Shown: positions 32,801 through 43,104, counted from the stretch's first letter. The stretch: DNA of 64,000 nucleotides from Fragum whitleyi (GCA_948146395.1 OX411544.1:58023642-58087641); one strand, 5' to 3'. Made by a program: numbers and translations. Notes: generated by a model from the letters alone, not told the origin.

Positions 32801-35800
32801 TGTTTGTTGTATTCTTACTTGTGCCATTAATCCAGAAATGACTCTTACAAGATTTGAGTGACAATGGTTCTGAAATTTATATACATGTAATTATTTCAGA
32901 AATCCTGAAACCTCAGAGAATGAGAAAAGCCCAACAGCAAGGCAGACCTAGGGTAAGTTTATAGTACAAATATAATATTTCATGTTTGACAATGAAGTAG
33001 CTTTTAATTTGAATATTGTTCTACTGCTGTTCCTCTGTCTGTAAGAAAACTTAACCTGCAAATTTATACTTTCCAATGATTTATAAAGTATTTGAGAAAC
33101 ATTGCTGATATTTGGCGTGGAGGTCTAACTCATTGATACGCAGGTCAGGTTAACCCTTTCTTGTTTTACAAAATTTTAGACCTGTCCAAATTCAAAGGTT
33201 TTGCAGACGAAAATTTAAAGTGGATTTAATTTGAAAAATAACCATTCAGTAGGGTAAAAAATAGTGTGGAAAAAGAAGAAATTGCTTGTCAGAAACAATT
33301 TCTTCTTTTTTCACAATGTTTTCTCAATCACAAAATCACAGGAAGGTAATAAGCAGGGATTAAACAGCAAAGGGTTAATTAAGGAATATGCTGATACCAG
33401 GGCGATAATGTTTTACAACTTTTCAAGTACAGCATGTTCAACTGCATGACCAAGTGATATAGGCGCTCAGTTTGTTACCTGGAGGTCTGTGGTTCAAGCC
33501 CCACCATTGCCTGGATGTGTTTACGGGCAAATCACTTAATAGGCAGTCCCAGTTCACCCAGCTGTAGAAATAGGTGGCAGTGGATTTAAACCACTGCCTC
33601 TTTCTCATAAACAAGAAAACATCTGGATTGAGTGTTCGAGAGCTACCTTTAAGATTAAGCATTCATCGCAATCAAACAAAGATAAATTAGTATAAACGAA
33701 CTTGGAATTTTACACTATTAAGCACTAGCATGTTAGTTTAGCAACTGCTCTCGTTGCTTTCAAAACTTTGTTTTACCTTCTTCACATTTTTATAATTTCA
33801 TAGTGTCTCAAAATAATAGAATCTATTTAAACTAAATGAATATCAATTAAGTATACCTTTGTTATTATCTTAAAACTTAATATGTTGTTGTCTTAGCTAA
33901 TAATTATACCATAAAAGCTCTTATAGAACCCGGGCATCTATTCAAATAATCACATTTTCATTAATAAGGGATGGGCTTTTATTAGAGGCTATGCTACATA
34001 ATAAAATAATTTGTTTAGACTTTGAAAAAATGGCAATAAAGATGGGGTGGGGACTCTATTAGCTTTTTTTATGTTTTTGTTGTCTAAGCTAATAGTCATA
34101 CTTATGTTGTATTCCAGGCTGAAAGTGCAGCACCAGGCTCAAGATCTGTAAGTACTATTACCTTTACATTCAGGGTTTATTCTGGATTTGTTCTAGCTTA
34201 GGAATGCAGATTATATATATACCAATGTAAATTCATAGACTGTACAGAATGATGTGAATTGAATTTATAAAGATGGTACAAAATGGGTAGAAAATCAAAA
34301 TGTTTAGAAAGACATTAAATAACCTTTTCTTATTCTACTGGTTATATTGTGACGTAGAATAGAACAATATGTGAAATTTAGAAATTGTATATACTGTAAA
34401 ACTTGTAAATTAAGGCAACCTCTTATGGGACCACCAAAAAGTGATTGTTAAAAAGAATGGTCACTTAGTACATGTTTTGATTACAAATAAGAAACATCAT
34501 TTTGATTGAAAATGTATGTTACTTCAAATTTCTCAATAATCCGATGTTGTTGAAGCCCAATAGAATTGTCTCAATGTGGCAGTTCTAATGAGTTTTAACA
34601 ACAACGGATTCATTTACAATAGATTTAAGACTAATTATATCCACTTTTTGAGATATTTTGATTCTAAGAAGCGAGTTTTGAAAACAGTTGCTTAATAAAA
34701 ATGGTCGCCTAATAGATGTGGTCACTCAAGCAAGGTGAACTGTAGGAACTTTAAATCTGAGATTTCTTGGGAAAGGGTACTTGAATCTGTTACTGGCTGA
34801 ATTATCCAATGTTGAATGTATTAGATATGATTAAGAACAGAAAACAAAGATTTTGACAATCTTTCCATCTCAAATGAAACTTTTTATTTAAGAGATCAAG
34901 AGAGTGTCGTAAACCGCTCTCTCAGGTCCAATTGATCCGACTTAGGCTCGGGATCTCCTGGCCCTGCTAGCCCGGAATACGCGGGGTTCGTTTTAATGGA
35001 GATTGATTTTGTGCATCGGAATTTGCTCTAAATGTCAGGATGACACCACTGGCTTTGGAAGAGATTAAGGTAGCCAGAACCTTGTGGAATACCGAATTCC
35101 AGAATAAATCACAAGTCTAAAATATATACCAAGTTTAATGAAAGAGATTTTTGTGACCCTGAATGTCAGAATTGTTATACAAATACAATAGAAATTGGCT
35201 CTTAATTATTAAGTCTGATGAAAGTATTCAATTCAAGAATCAATTAACTAACTCCAAGATAAATTGACAATAGTTATTCCTAATACCTAGTGAAACAGAA
35301 CTACAATGATCCTATCTCAGTAGGTGCAAATGGCTCTGCAGGTCAAAGTAAAACACTGATCATTGTAATAATAGAAATAAATAATTAGAAATACTATGAT
35401 AATGTTTGTGCAGAACAGAGCAAAAATTAATATCAAGTTGATTAACCAAGCTATGATAATTAAAGTTAGCATAACTGTCCATGTAAATCAAAGATTTGCA
35501 AAAGACATTCCAGTTTCAATGATTTTTCTCTAAGTGTAAATTTTAGTTTTTACTTCAAATGCCAAAATTTTCTAAGTCCAAAAATAAATAATTAATTATA
35601 ATTAATTATTTATTACCAAAATTCTTACTTTAAGTAATGTGGAGTTCCGTCCTAAGTTTCCAATAATTTTGTCACAGAGCACAGATTTTAGGGAAAACAG
35701 CACTTTTTATACAGGCTGATCTGGACACAAGGAGGCTGCAAGAAATTTGAGTGGCTAAACAGCACCTCATCAAATTTCAGGAGGATCCCTGGTTCCACCT

Positions 35801-38800
35801 GATTGGTCAATAGTCAGCCATTACTTTGATTGACACTCCACTGCAGCTGATGAGCACCACCTTATTCTGCACTTAGTCATCAGTGACATAATCTACAAAG
35901 TTGACAAAAATGGCTAAATTACAAAAGCAACAAAAGTACTGTCCCTATCATAAAAACAATAACATATTTGGAATCTTCAGGAAATTTCCTTTAAAATGAA
36001 CTCATACATGACCACTTTATTCACACTATTAAGAAATTTGTACTTTGTGCCTTAAATTGACCGCAAAAGGAAAGGTCACTGAGTGCAGTCAATAAAATGA
36101 CAAATTAAAGTACAAGAAACTTATAGAGACTAAGCATAATAATCAAATTAGAATATAGGGAAGAGAACTTCACCAGTCAAATACTAACCAATGTGCATTT
36201 TGTGTGCTTTGCAAAAATGTTACTTTTTACACATTGTTTTAAAACTAAATAAAAACAATATGAAATCAGGAACATCCCAACCAAATGCACACAATTATTA
36301 AAATTCTCTCATCCAATTATCAAGCTGATGGACTTCTGTGCAAATTGCTTTATTCTTTAAGTGTGTATTTGCATAATGACCAATTAACACTTCTGTTAAT
36401 TTATCTGATTGACTAGTCATTTAAAGGTAAGGGTGTATTGTGTATTCTGGACATTAAAAGGGGCCACTTAACTGATAAGCAATTATCCATAATCTGTATA
36501 ACTATGTACAGCTACTGTAAGTATCCAGGGGATACACAACTGAACCAATTACACTTTGACACTTGCAGACAGGATTCTAGACTCAAATGGCTGTGCAGCC
36601 TGCTCTGGGCCAATAATGTATTTGGGGCAGCTAATGATATTTCCAGATAACCACAGTTAGAACATTCAAGCATAATATAAACACAGAACATATCATTTAA
36701 ATTATTTACATATGTATATTGCTCTGGCCATTGATCACAAGTGTAGAGCCTGATCAAAGTTTTAAAATGCTAATCACAGCAATAATTCTTTCTGACCATC
36801 AGCTTGTGATTATATTCTCAGACCAATCTACCAGTAAAGTGTAAATCTGATCAGTCTGCTCGAAATCACTAGATATTAAGCAGAATGATTAGTTCCACAG
36901 CCTCCAACAAAACCTAAATGAAAAAGATGTTTTGTTATCATGGCATGATGTCAACTTTGAATATTTGAAATACATCAAAACTCAGAAAAGACATATACCG
37001 TAATTAACTTAACTTTAGTTTAAATTTTAAATACTAAAATTATTACATAATGGAATGGTCTGAAAAACATTGACTAATTCTCTCAATTGCATAATATAAA
37101 ACAAAAGACAAATTCAATAGACACTTCATAATTAAAGCCACCTGACACCTGGCACCTGCAAGGCAAAATCTCTGGGACTATTATGCAATTCCTTTCAGTC
37201 ATCCAGACAATATTATGCAATATCTCTACCTATTGGAGCCTGAGTCTTGGTGACAACCCAGTAGGGGGTAGGCATCAAAGGAACTTACAGACCTTGATCT
37301 TTCTCTTAAACCCTATCCTGGAATGTATATAACCCATTCCTTCATGAGGCAAAAATGCAAATTTACAACAAGAGTATTTATTAAATCAATGGAGGAATGA
37401 AACTAAAAATTTAATCACACTTCAGTATGAATCCGCTTTGCGTATTCATACAGTGTGATTAGGTTTTTAGTTTCATTCCACCATGAAATTGATAAATACT
37501 CTCTTCATCTCTTATAATTTAATATTTGAATTGAAATATTAAAGATTTCTTTTTTAGAAGATAGATTTATTATGGGACTATTTTGTGTGATAGCTTACAA
37601 AATAGCTGCTTACTCAAAATTGTTTTAATTGGAAATGAAACCAAATTTTCAGCCAATCAGAATGCACAGATAGTGGAGGATTCAATTAAAATTAAATTAT
37701 TACATAATGTTCAAGTGAGAATTTTACTTTATTTACAGATCCATGCTCTGGAGAGCCTAATGTATAATAAAGATGTGCAGAGAAACAGTAACAATGAAGT
37801 GGTGAGTGTAGCTTTTGTATTTTACAGTTCAATTAAAAAAAGAGATTTACATATCATAGGAGCAATTTAACCATTGTCCTACTGATCACAGCATATTCCT
37901 GCTTCACTGAAATAATTTCAAAAAGTATAGATCAAGAGCAAAGTGTACGGACATGCAGCCAATTCTTAGCTCGTTCTGCCTGATTTAGAATTTTCAGTAG
38001 AAATAATGTAGGAGACTGTTTAAAATATCCAAAAAAACTGACAATTTGTAAGATATTAAATTTAGCAGTATAAAAGAAAAAAAAAAAAAGGCCCTATCCG
38101 GGGCTTCGGGTACTTCTAGTCTGGATAGTTCATGCAGAATGACTGGAGTTGAAACTTCAGAATGTTTAAAAAGTTTTAATGAATTGATACTGTTCATTAT
38201 ACCTTCTTACTCTCTGTTTTAATTTCACATTACTAATTGACATCCGATTGTACTTGTCACATCCAGCTATTTTTTAACAAAATTTTATAGCTTATATTTG
38301 TGCCTGTTGGTTACATTTCCAACAATTTGACGTGTGCATGCTGAACAGACATTGAGCTGTATTGATAGCGAAAGAGTGAAATTAGACGATTGCTTGAATG
38401 TCTCTAGGTACTCTCTAGGCATATGCAGAGACTGGCCAGAGTCTTTGCTTGGCGTACATTTGAAATTGTTGAAAATTTTTGATAATTGCTTGAATGTCTC
38501 TAGATACTTTGAGACCTTATCTATCTGCAAAACGCAGAGTAAAAACTCTGGACAGACTGTGTGTATGCCAAAATGTCCAATACCTGGCTTCTTTAGAGCT
38601 CTGCTACAGTAGAATTTTGGAATGTGAAGATTGAAATGGCTAATATAAAGACTGTAAAGTATGAAAGTATATTAAAACAAAATTACAACTTATTATTTTT
38701 CAGGAGCATACTGGATATCGGACATACATTCCTGGGATGTTCAAAGGTGAAAAGCAAAACCAAGAGAATCAGTACCAAAGAGCTGACAAACAAAAACGAC

Positions 38801-41800
38801 CTGTCCCAGTTCAGCGTAGTCAGAGTTTCCAAGCATCCACGGACAAGAGTAAGAGAAAATCGCTGAACTATTCAGCTGATGAGGCGACTGTGAATGACTC
38901 GATGTCAATGGACAATCTGTCTCACTCTGAGGGATCTGCAATACGGACACATAGCTTTCGAATTGCTACTCGTGTATCTCCTATAAGGCTAGATTCACGA
39001 GATACAATTGACGGTCCAATTAATGGAGATGCAAAATTGAAAAGTGTTCTAACAGACAAAACCAACTTGGGCAATATTTCTCCAGCAATAAAGAGAAGTA
39101 TTGACAGAGAGTTGAATAAAAATAGGTACTCTCTTAGTGTTAAAGATGTGATTCTGAATGGCAGTCAGCAAGATAATCTCAATGGGAGTTACTTGGAAGA
39201 GTCAAGTGTGCGTAAACGAGGACGCTATGCAAGCATGCCTGTTTTAAATGTTGTTACTCCAAGTTCTCCAAAGTCATTGAGACTTGCTTCTGAAGGTTCA
39301 GCTACTAGTGTACGTAATTATGACCCTAACAAGTCTCCACATCTGAGCTATAGAGAGTTGGATGTGAAACCCTACTTTACCTATGATAGAAGTGCAAGGT
39401 TACCTTCAGCAAATGATACCGCCTCTACAGACCTTAGTCGACCTGGTGAATCAAAACACATACATGCTTTCAATGATGCATTTGCTAATCTAAGAAAATC
39501 TCAAGAGACTTTAGACAGACCTCAAGTCACTAAACCTTTGATTCTCACCCAGCCAAAACCATTCACTTCAACTTTGAAAAACTCTGCAACCCTTCTGTCT
39601 TCTCAAGCCAAACTAAACAGGTGGGGTAGTAAAGACAGATTTACTAAAGGATCTTTGTGTGACCTTTCCCATTTAAAAGAAGATCCATGGATACGCAATA
39701 AACAGAGATCATATACTGAATCAAACATTAAATCACCAATAAAGGACCAAAATTGTGTACAATCAGGGGACCTTGGGAAACAAGATAGACATTACAGTGA
39801 CAAACCTGTGAACAAACATATAGGTCGCTTGAGTATGGATGTTGAAAATTACAAGCATGAAAAATCTCATTCATTTTCTAATGATGATCGGACATTTTCT
39901 CGTGATAATATGGACTGGTTTGTTTATGCTAGTAGAAATTCTCTACCAGTGTCTGGTTTTGCTGGAGAAGAAACAAATAGGAGCTATAAATATTGTACAC
40001 CACCGAGAGATGCAATGGTACCACCAGGAAGTTCTTCTGACATTACACAACATGCAAAACCACCTCTCCATCAAAATGTTGTTACAAACTACGTAACACC
40101 TCCTCGATATGATGTTGAACGATCAACCAACCGCAGTTATCCACATGATGTGAGTGTGAGTAATGCTGATAGCAGTGTATCTCTGTCAGCGACCACATCC
40201 AGCAGTGAGACTTGTAGCAGTCCAGATATCCTTAAAGATGTTGTGTTTGATGACTCCTGTTCACCTGCAAGTCCTTACCACAGGGAAAGGTCAACTTTAT
40301 CAAGGTCATTCTCCTCTCCTGAAGGTAAAAGGTCAACAAAGGTGAGGAAAGGGAGCCAATTCCAGGAGGATAGGCCAGCCTCAGCTGATATCCTAGAAGA
40401 CATGAGTCATATTGATGCCAGTGAAAGACTTGTGGCAGAGATGGAGAGTTATATGCAGAGATCTTCCTCGTCCAGCGGGAGTGGCAGCATTAGTTCATCC
40501 AACAATGTCAACAGGTTTCCAACATCCATTCCAGCCTTCGAGAAGAAAGAGGAGACCAGGAATAAAAACAGAGATTCTATTATTTCAACCGGTTCTGCCT
40601 CATCATATGAAAGTGCTGGTCATGATCATGAATCTGATCATGAAGATGGACTGGTTGATACAATTAAGAACAAATTTCATCATTTAACCAATAAATTCAC
40701 AGGTAAAAGGGGAACAAATGACCAATACTCATCTAGTCATGAACCACATTCTCACACAAATAGATATAAGCAAGAGGACCATCCTACCAAACTGTTGCCT
40801 TCCATTAGTCATAACTTTAGTTTGCGTATAAAGTCAACCAATAAAACAACAGACCCAGATCTTCCAACTATTCTTAAGGAGAAGGAGCCAGGGAGTCAGG
40901 CTATTGGAGCCCGGATGGCAAACACAGATCTGGATGACTATGCAACATTCTCACTACCCAGAGCATATGCTCCCGGAGAGAAAGTTGAACTTTCTGAAAC
41001 ACCAAAATCTAGGAACACCAACAAACAATATGGGAGATATTCTAATTCAAATTTAATCCCTCCAAACTCATCAAACTTTACCAAGCTGAAGCCACAGTTT
41101 AAATCTCAGTCAGCTCTTTCAATGCCTTTAACTCCCCTGAATAAATCAAATGAGACACAGCAAGCTGATTCAGCATTCTCCATACAGAGTGTTGATATTG
41201 ACAGCAGCAGTCCTGAAGACACACCAAGAGATGATCCTGATAAAGGTTCGGATATAAATAAAGACAAGACAAGCTGTAATGGTGCTGAAGCTGCTGATTC
41301 CTATGAAAGGAGACTGTCAGCTGTGTTTAATAGTGATGAAGCATTTAGGGATTCTGCTGTGTATGATATAGATGACATTGATTCCCCTCCTGCTTCAAAT
41401 AACGGTGCTGATGAACTTTTCCAATCAACAAGTGATCATCTTAGATACCCTGGTGCTAGTTCTTCTTTTGTGCCTTCTAAGGTTCCTATTAAAGCTTATG
41501 TTCAACAACTGGAAGAGAAGAATAAAGTGAAAGCACAGCCAGTTGTGAAAGTTAAGACGAAGGAACCAAGTTCCGCAATCAAACAACGAATTGAAAGCCT
41601 TGCTGCAAGTGCTGATTATCAAAGCAAGAGTTCGAGTATAAGTCGTAGCATGAGTACAGCAACTAGTCGAACCCACAGTCGATCTTCAAGTCGAGCAAGC
41701 AGTGTGGAGAAACATGCTCCTCTTACTTCTGCAACTCTTAAGGAATACATTGACAGTAAATTTCCAATGGAGAATGACAATGCAGAGAGGTTATCATACA

Positions 41801-41952
41801 GAAGTAGATCTAATTCAACTGGGAGTCTGAATAATCTTAAGGGTGCTTTATCGTCCGGTAAACTAAATCAGGTTAATTCAGAAACTGACAATCTTGTGAT
41901 CATGAAAGGATGGGTGAAAGAACTCATTGGGAAATTTCAGGACAAGAAGTAA
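23720..41952 (+). CDS. PLEKHG1/2/3-type Rho GEF, 5' end missing (10 exons, 1401 aa)
   Basis: Exons 23720-23870, 25763-25963, 27569-27685, 28428-28523, 31012-31147, 31926-32036, 32900-32952, 34118-34147, 37739-37801 and 38704-41952 join in one frame and end at TAA. Residues 1 to about 85 are the second half of a DH (RhoGEF) domain with LPLGAYLLKPVQRVLKYH. The linker KRKHEHAVRVQEIQSQL is close to the PLEKHG family. A PH domain spans residues about 115-226 and ends in the conserved-Trp helix RKWCQEIKRLILE. Residues 320-1401 are Ser-rich and probably disordered. Known: DH-PH proteins load GTP onto Rho GTPases such as Cdc42 and act on actin and cell polarity. The exon opens at the third base of a codon, so at least one upstream exon exists. 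The first half of DH was not found in the window. Subfamily member (G1, G2 or G3) is not resolved. Confidence 0.9.
24000..24250. repeat. Palindromic MITE (TGCACA core family), diverged copy
   Basis: Contains GGAGCTATAGACAAACATCA, GCCTGCACATAATGTGCAGT and TTTTAGTGCATTCGGTGCTT, in the same order as 8270-8512. Confidence 0.5.
24250..25740. other. PLEKHG-like intron, no assignable feature
   Basis: AT-rich. A short open stretch near 25170-25310 (KLYRERNNINRQAFSLARAH) resembles nothing certain. No clear exon or repeat ends. Confidence 0.4.
25763..25963 (+). CDS. PLEKHG-like exon: DH C-terminus and DH-PH linker
   Basis: Acceptor atcaatttgcag ends at 25762; donor gtaaat at 25964. Phase 0-0, 67 codons. 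Contains NILKHYNKSDPGYEKL, then INEMKRKHEHAVRVQEIQ, and ends TRLGELVLE, which leads directly into the first PH strand. Confidence 0.9.
26070..26150. repeat. Hairpin repeat (GTAACTGCC family)
   Basis: TTTGTAACTGCC and GGCAGTTACAACG flank a TATA-rich centre. Related copies at 42914-43000, 43105-43172 and 43484-43547. Confidence 0.55.
26232..26688 (+). mobile_element. Pearl-like Helitron-type element, 2-copy core
   Basis: Same family as 3330-4437: identical 5' hairpin and 3' hairpin plus ATCTTG end, but only two 163-bp core units and a shorter CCGT tract. Core copy number therefore varies between insertions. Confidence 0.8.
26890..26950. repeat. Short perfect hairpin
   Basis: AGAAATTATCATGAC and GTCATGATAATTTCT are complementary over 15 bp with a 12-nt spacer rich in GC. 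Confidence 0.6.
27569..27685 (+). CDS. PLEKHG-like exon: PH domain strands 1-4
   Basis: Acceptor tatgttttcag ends at 27568; donor gtaagt at 27686. Phase 0-0, 39 codons: GSFRMYGVKASRQVFLFRRG, then VIIAKRKEDG and CKAYIP. The basic residues around IIAKRK fit the usual phosphoinositide-facing loop, which is an inference. Confidence 0.9.
28428..28523 (+). CDS. PLEKHG-like exon: PH domain middle
   Basis: Acceptor ttgtttttcag ends at 28427; donor gtaagt at 28524. Phase 0-0, 32 codons: CANLMLVESIPREPLNFQIL and FNNPRGAHTIH. The NLMLVE segment is typical of PLEKHG PH domains. Confidence 0.9.
28736..30181 (+). mobile_element. Helitron-type element, TATCCCCC family, 8-copy core
   Basis: 5' hairpin TATCCCCCGCCGTTTTCGGC then GAGGGGGATA. 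CCGT/ATTCCGTC tract, then eight core units of about 155 bp, each with CGGAGCATATCTCCTAAAGT and GGAGGAGAAGTGCAGTGCAC. Ends CGGCGGGGGAT, hairpin GCCATGTCCGACATGGC, then TCTTG before T. In the PLEKHG-like PH intron. Confidence 0.78.
30655..30966 (+). mobile_element. Helitron-type 3' part, GCACC-hairpin family
   Basis: Two units of TAACTTTTGAATGG...GGGACAAGACCTTTCTG with TCAAGGTCA words. Then AACAGCCGAGCGTTGGCACC and hairpin GCACC CGCTTGT GGTGC, ending TCTTG before T at 30966, 45 bp from a PLEKHG-like exon. Confidence 0.6.
31012..31147 (+). CDS. PLEKHG-like exon: PH C-terminal helix
   Basis: Acceptor aatctatttcag ends at 31011; donor gtatgg at 31148. 45 codons plus one base. SRNLDQKRKWCQEIKRLIL contains the invariant PH Trp. 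ESYSSKIPDSVKDLVMEKLG follows, matching the family's post-PH segment. A Helitron-type 3' end finishes 45 bp upstream. Confidence 0.9.
31231..31474. mobile_element. 250-bp TIR MITE, copy d
   Basis: Left TGTGACCTGTTGTGCGAAAA then GGGACCATCTGG; right CTGATGGTCTCTTTTTGCG. In the PLEKHG-like intron. Confidence 0.68.
31520..31845. repeat. Diverged piggyBac-type MITE
   Basis: The central hairpin AGAAATTGCTTATTTTAAGC then AATTTCT and flanks (AAAATTTTAGACTGTCCCAA, ATCACAGGAAC) match the TTAA family at 33154, but the ends are eroded. Confidence 0.5.
31926..32036 (+). CDS. PLEKHG-like exon: post-PH linker with basic cluster
   Basis: Acceptor taattctcag ends at 31925; donor gtatgt at 32037. A split Asp, 36 codons, then G. 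LTQLGSADPGKSHVTTPDYL and the basic patch EKRFKTRRKSGP, which resembles the RRxSxP patch that follows PH in PLEKHG1/3. Possible phosphorylation or 14-3-3-type site, an inference. Confidence 0.82.
32220..32345 (+). repeat. SINE-like 3' part with CAATCAATC tail
   Basis: GTACTGGTGAGAGAAATACC, CAATATAACTGAAAA, GCGGCGTAAAACTCC and CAATCAATCAATTA match the tail at 1880-1930 and 58465-58495. Confidence 0.5.
32536..32775. repeat. Palindromic MITE (GCCTGTGC family)
   Basis: GAGCCTGTGCAAGACATTTC then CAACAATTT faces GTTGGAAATGTCTCGCACAG then CCTC. The middle has GCCTGTGCAGCTGCACAGAC. Confidence 0.6.
32900..32952 (+). CDS. PLEKHG-like exon: short basic exon
   Basis: Acceptor aattatttcag ends at 32899; donor gtaagt at 32953. 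AA completes Glu, then 17 codons ILKPQRMRKAQQQGRPR. Weak by itself, but the phase fits both neighbours. Confidence 0.75.
33154..33374. mobile_element. piggyBac-type MITE, copy 1
   Basis: TTAA at 33150-33153 and 33375-33378; ends CCCTTTCTTGTTTT and AAACAGCAAAGGG. A central hairpin AAGAAGAAATTGCTTGTCAG then AAACAATTTCTTCTT. Known: piggyBac elements insert at TTAA and start CCCT. Confidence 0.8.
33438..33620 (+). repeat. tRNA-derived SINE
   Basis: A box B-like GGTTCAAGCCCC follows an A-box-like region (33455-33475). The body has GGGCAAATCACTTAATAGGC and CAGTTCACCCAGCTGTAGAA, a core widespread in SINEs of marine invertebrates. Adjacent to a piggyBac-type MITE. Confidence 0.6.
34118..34147 (+). 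CDS. PLEKHG-like 30-nt microexon
   Basis: Acceptor tgtattccag ends at 34117; donor gtaagt at 34148. Ten codons, AESAAPGSRS, phase 0-0. Supported by good splice sites and perfect phase, not by homology. It could be a cassette exon because including or skipping it keeps the frame. Confidence 0.55.
34394..34742. mobile_element. TA-flanked MITE (GGTCGCTTAA family), copy 1
   Basis: Starts CTGTAAAACTTG and ends GTGAACTG between TA dinucleotides. Inner GGGACCACCAAAAAGTGATT and ATGGTCGCCTAATAGATGTG match 57256-57603. Mariner-type MITE by its ends. Confidence 0.65.
34745..37370. other. PLEKHG-like intron, no assignable feature
   Basis: AT-rich, CpG-poor. A more GC-rich patch lies at 34905-35000. I found no exon, no element ends and no second copy in the window. 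Confidence 0.4.
37374..37512. repeat. Palindromic MITE (GAGTATTTATTAA family), copy 1
   Basis: AGAGTATTTATTAAATCAAT and ATTGATAAATACTCT are inverted. Arms continue through GGAATGAAACTAAAAA / TTTTTAGTTTCATTCC. Copy 2 at 59230-59368. Confidence 0.72.
37739..37801 (+). CDS. PLEKHG-like exon: 21-codon linker exon
   Basis: Acceptor cttatttacag ends at 37738; donor gtgagt at 37802. Phase 0-0: IHALESLMYNKDVQRNSNNE then V. Also frame-neutral if skipped. Confidence 0.7.
38295..38570. repeat. Palindromic MITE (GCCTGTGC family), diverged and rearranged
   Basis: Starts ATTTCCAACAATTTGACGTG and contains AACTCTGGACAGACTGTGTG. An internal 45-bp repeat (ATTGCTTGAATGTCTCTAG) occurs at 38389 and 38485. Confidence 0.45.
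38704..41952 (+). CDS. PLEKHG-like terminal coding exon, 1082 residues
   Basis: Acceptor ttatttttcag ends at 38703; stop TAA at 41950-41952. It is uninterrupted for 3249 nt. It opens EHTGYRTYIPGMFKGEK and is then rich in Ser, Asn, Asp, Lys and Pro, with many SP, RSxS and RxxS sites. Ser runs stand near residues 905-915 (SSSSSGSGSISSS) and near the end (SRSMSTATSRTHSRSSSRAS). The last 20 residues, with GWVKELIGKFQDKK, form a short amphipathic helix-like end. No globular domain was recognised. Known: PLEKHG tails are long, poorly conserved and heavily phosphorylated. Confidence 0.92.
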   Translation, partial: EHTGYRTYIPGMFKGEKQNQENQYQRADKQKRPVPVQRSQSFQASTDKSKRKSLNYSADEATVNDSMSMDNLSHSEGSAIRTHSFRIATRVSPIRLDSRDTIDGPINGDAKLKSVLTDKTNLGNISPAIKRSIDRELNKNRYSLSVKDVILNGSQQDNLNGSYLEESSVRKRGRYASMPVLNVVTPSSPKSLRLASEGSATSVRNYDPNKSPHLSYRELDVKPYFTYDRSARLPSANDTASTDLSRPGESKHIHAFNDAFANLRKSQETLDRPQVTKPLILTQPKPFTSTLKNSATLLSSQAKLNRWGSKDRFTKGSLCDLSHLKEDPWIRNKQRSYTESNIKSPIKDQNCVQSGDLGKQDRHYSDKPVNKHIGRLSMDVENYKHEKSHSFSNDDRTFSRDNMDWFVYASRNSLPVSGFAGEETNRSYKYCTPPRDAMVPPGSSSDITQHAKPPLHQNVVTNYVTPPRYDVERSTNRSYPHDVSVSNADSSVSLSATTSSSETCSSPDILKDVVFDDSCSPASPYHRERSTLSRSFSSPEGKRSTKVRKGSQFQEDRPASADILEDMSHIDASERLVAEMESYMQRSSSSSGSGSISSSNNVNRFPTSIPAFEKKEETRNKNRDSIISTGSASSYESAGHDHESDHEDGLVDTIKNKFHHLTNKFTGKRGTNDQYSSSHEPHSHTNRYKQEDHPTKLLPSISHNFSLRIKSTNKTTDPDLPTILKEKEPGSQAIGARMANTDLDDYATFSLPRAYAPGEKVELSETPKSRNTNKQYGRYSNSNLIPPNSSNFTKLKPQFKSQSALSMPLTPLNKSNETQQADSAFSIQSVDIDSSSPEDTPRDDPDKGSDINKDKTSCNGAEAADSYERRLSAVFNSDEAFRDSAVYDIDDIDSPPASNNGADELFQSTSDHLRYPGASSSFVPSKVPIKAYVQQLEEKNKVKAQPVVKVKTKEPSSAIKQRIESLAASADYQSKSSSISRSMSTATSRTHSRSSSRASSVEKHAPLTSATLKEYIDSKFPMENDNAERLSYRSRSNSTGSLNNLKGALSSGKLNQVNSETDNLVIMKGWVKELIGKFQDKK

Positions 41953-41959
41953 AGTAGGC

Positions 41960-42288
41960 AGTGTAGGCAAAGATCAGACTGAACAATTGTGCAGGTTGAT
42001 TCTAGTCAACGCTACCTACTAATTAATTCCTTGTCATGCTGAATAAATTTTGGCTTTGAATTTTCATCAAAATCAAAGGGCAAAAAGCACTGAAAGTCCC
42101 AACTGTAGGTCAATTTTTATTTGAAAAACTAAATCTATTGACAATTCAGGTTTGAAAGTGAGAAACAGGTGGTGTAGACTAACATCAGACTGCACATATG
42201 TGCAGGCTGATGTTTGTCTATAGCTCCTGACAAAGTCCTGCCAAAGCAGGAATATTCCGGGTTGAGTATGACAAGGGTTAAGAACAAA
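41960..42288. repeat. Palindromic MITE (TGCACA core family), fullest copy
   Basis: Two cores: AGATCAGACTGAACAATTGT then GCAGGTTGATTCT (41974) and ACATCAGACTGCACATATGT then GCAGGCTGATGT (42180). Ends in GAGTATGACAAGGGTTAA. Starts within 10 bp of the PLEKHG-like stop codon. Confidence 0.6.
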
Positions 42289-43104
42289 GGAAATGGTGCT
42301 TAAGTTGTATGAATGGAATATCTTGCAATACATGCTTTGAACTTTTTTAGGATGACAAAATGTTAAAGCTATACCAATCCAAATTAATTCACAGATATTT
42401 GTATACTTTGGCTGTTTTAAAATCCCAAGACAATTTAATCATTGTTGGTGAAGAAAATGTTTATTCGGAACAACTTCTTTGTTTAGCTTTTTTCGTTTGT
42501 TTTCTTTATTACCAAAAATGAATTCTGTGGTATTAAAACTATGATTACATGAATCTAGATTTAAGATAATATTTTAAAAATATGAGTTTTTCTACAATAG
42601 ATAATAAAGAGCTTCCATATTTATTGATTAATTTTTGGATATTTCTTTTAACCTTTTGAAATGGGAAATAATACTCATTTCAAAGTCTAATTGCATCAGA
42701 CAAGTATGTTAACCTTTGTATGACGTATCAAATAATCAAACATGAGCACCAAAAAGGACTCTGAGCAGATTGAGCAGACAAACAGCCTTATTAGAGACTT
42801 CACATTGTGCACTATAGAAATACTCACCTAGTGTTTCGTAAGATGTTCAACAAATATTTACATATAATGTGGGTGTCAAGGCTGATTAATTTTTGCACGT
42901 CAAGCACATGATTTTAGGGGTAAGTGCAAAACTATTGTAAGTGCCTATTCATCTATAGGCACATAAAATAGTGTTACACTAACCCCTCAATATGAAATTA
43001 TCAGAAATGTCATGCATAGGCTTATGTATGAAGCTTGCTGAGAAAATTGTTGATAGTAAAAGAAAGTAAGGTGAAGTAGGCAAATGCATTTACCTGGTTT
43101 TTTT

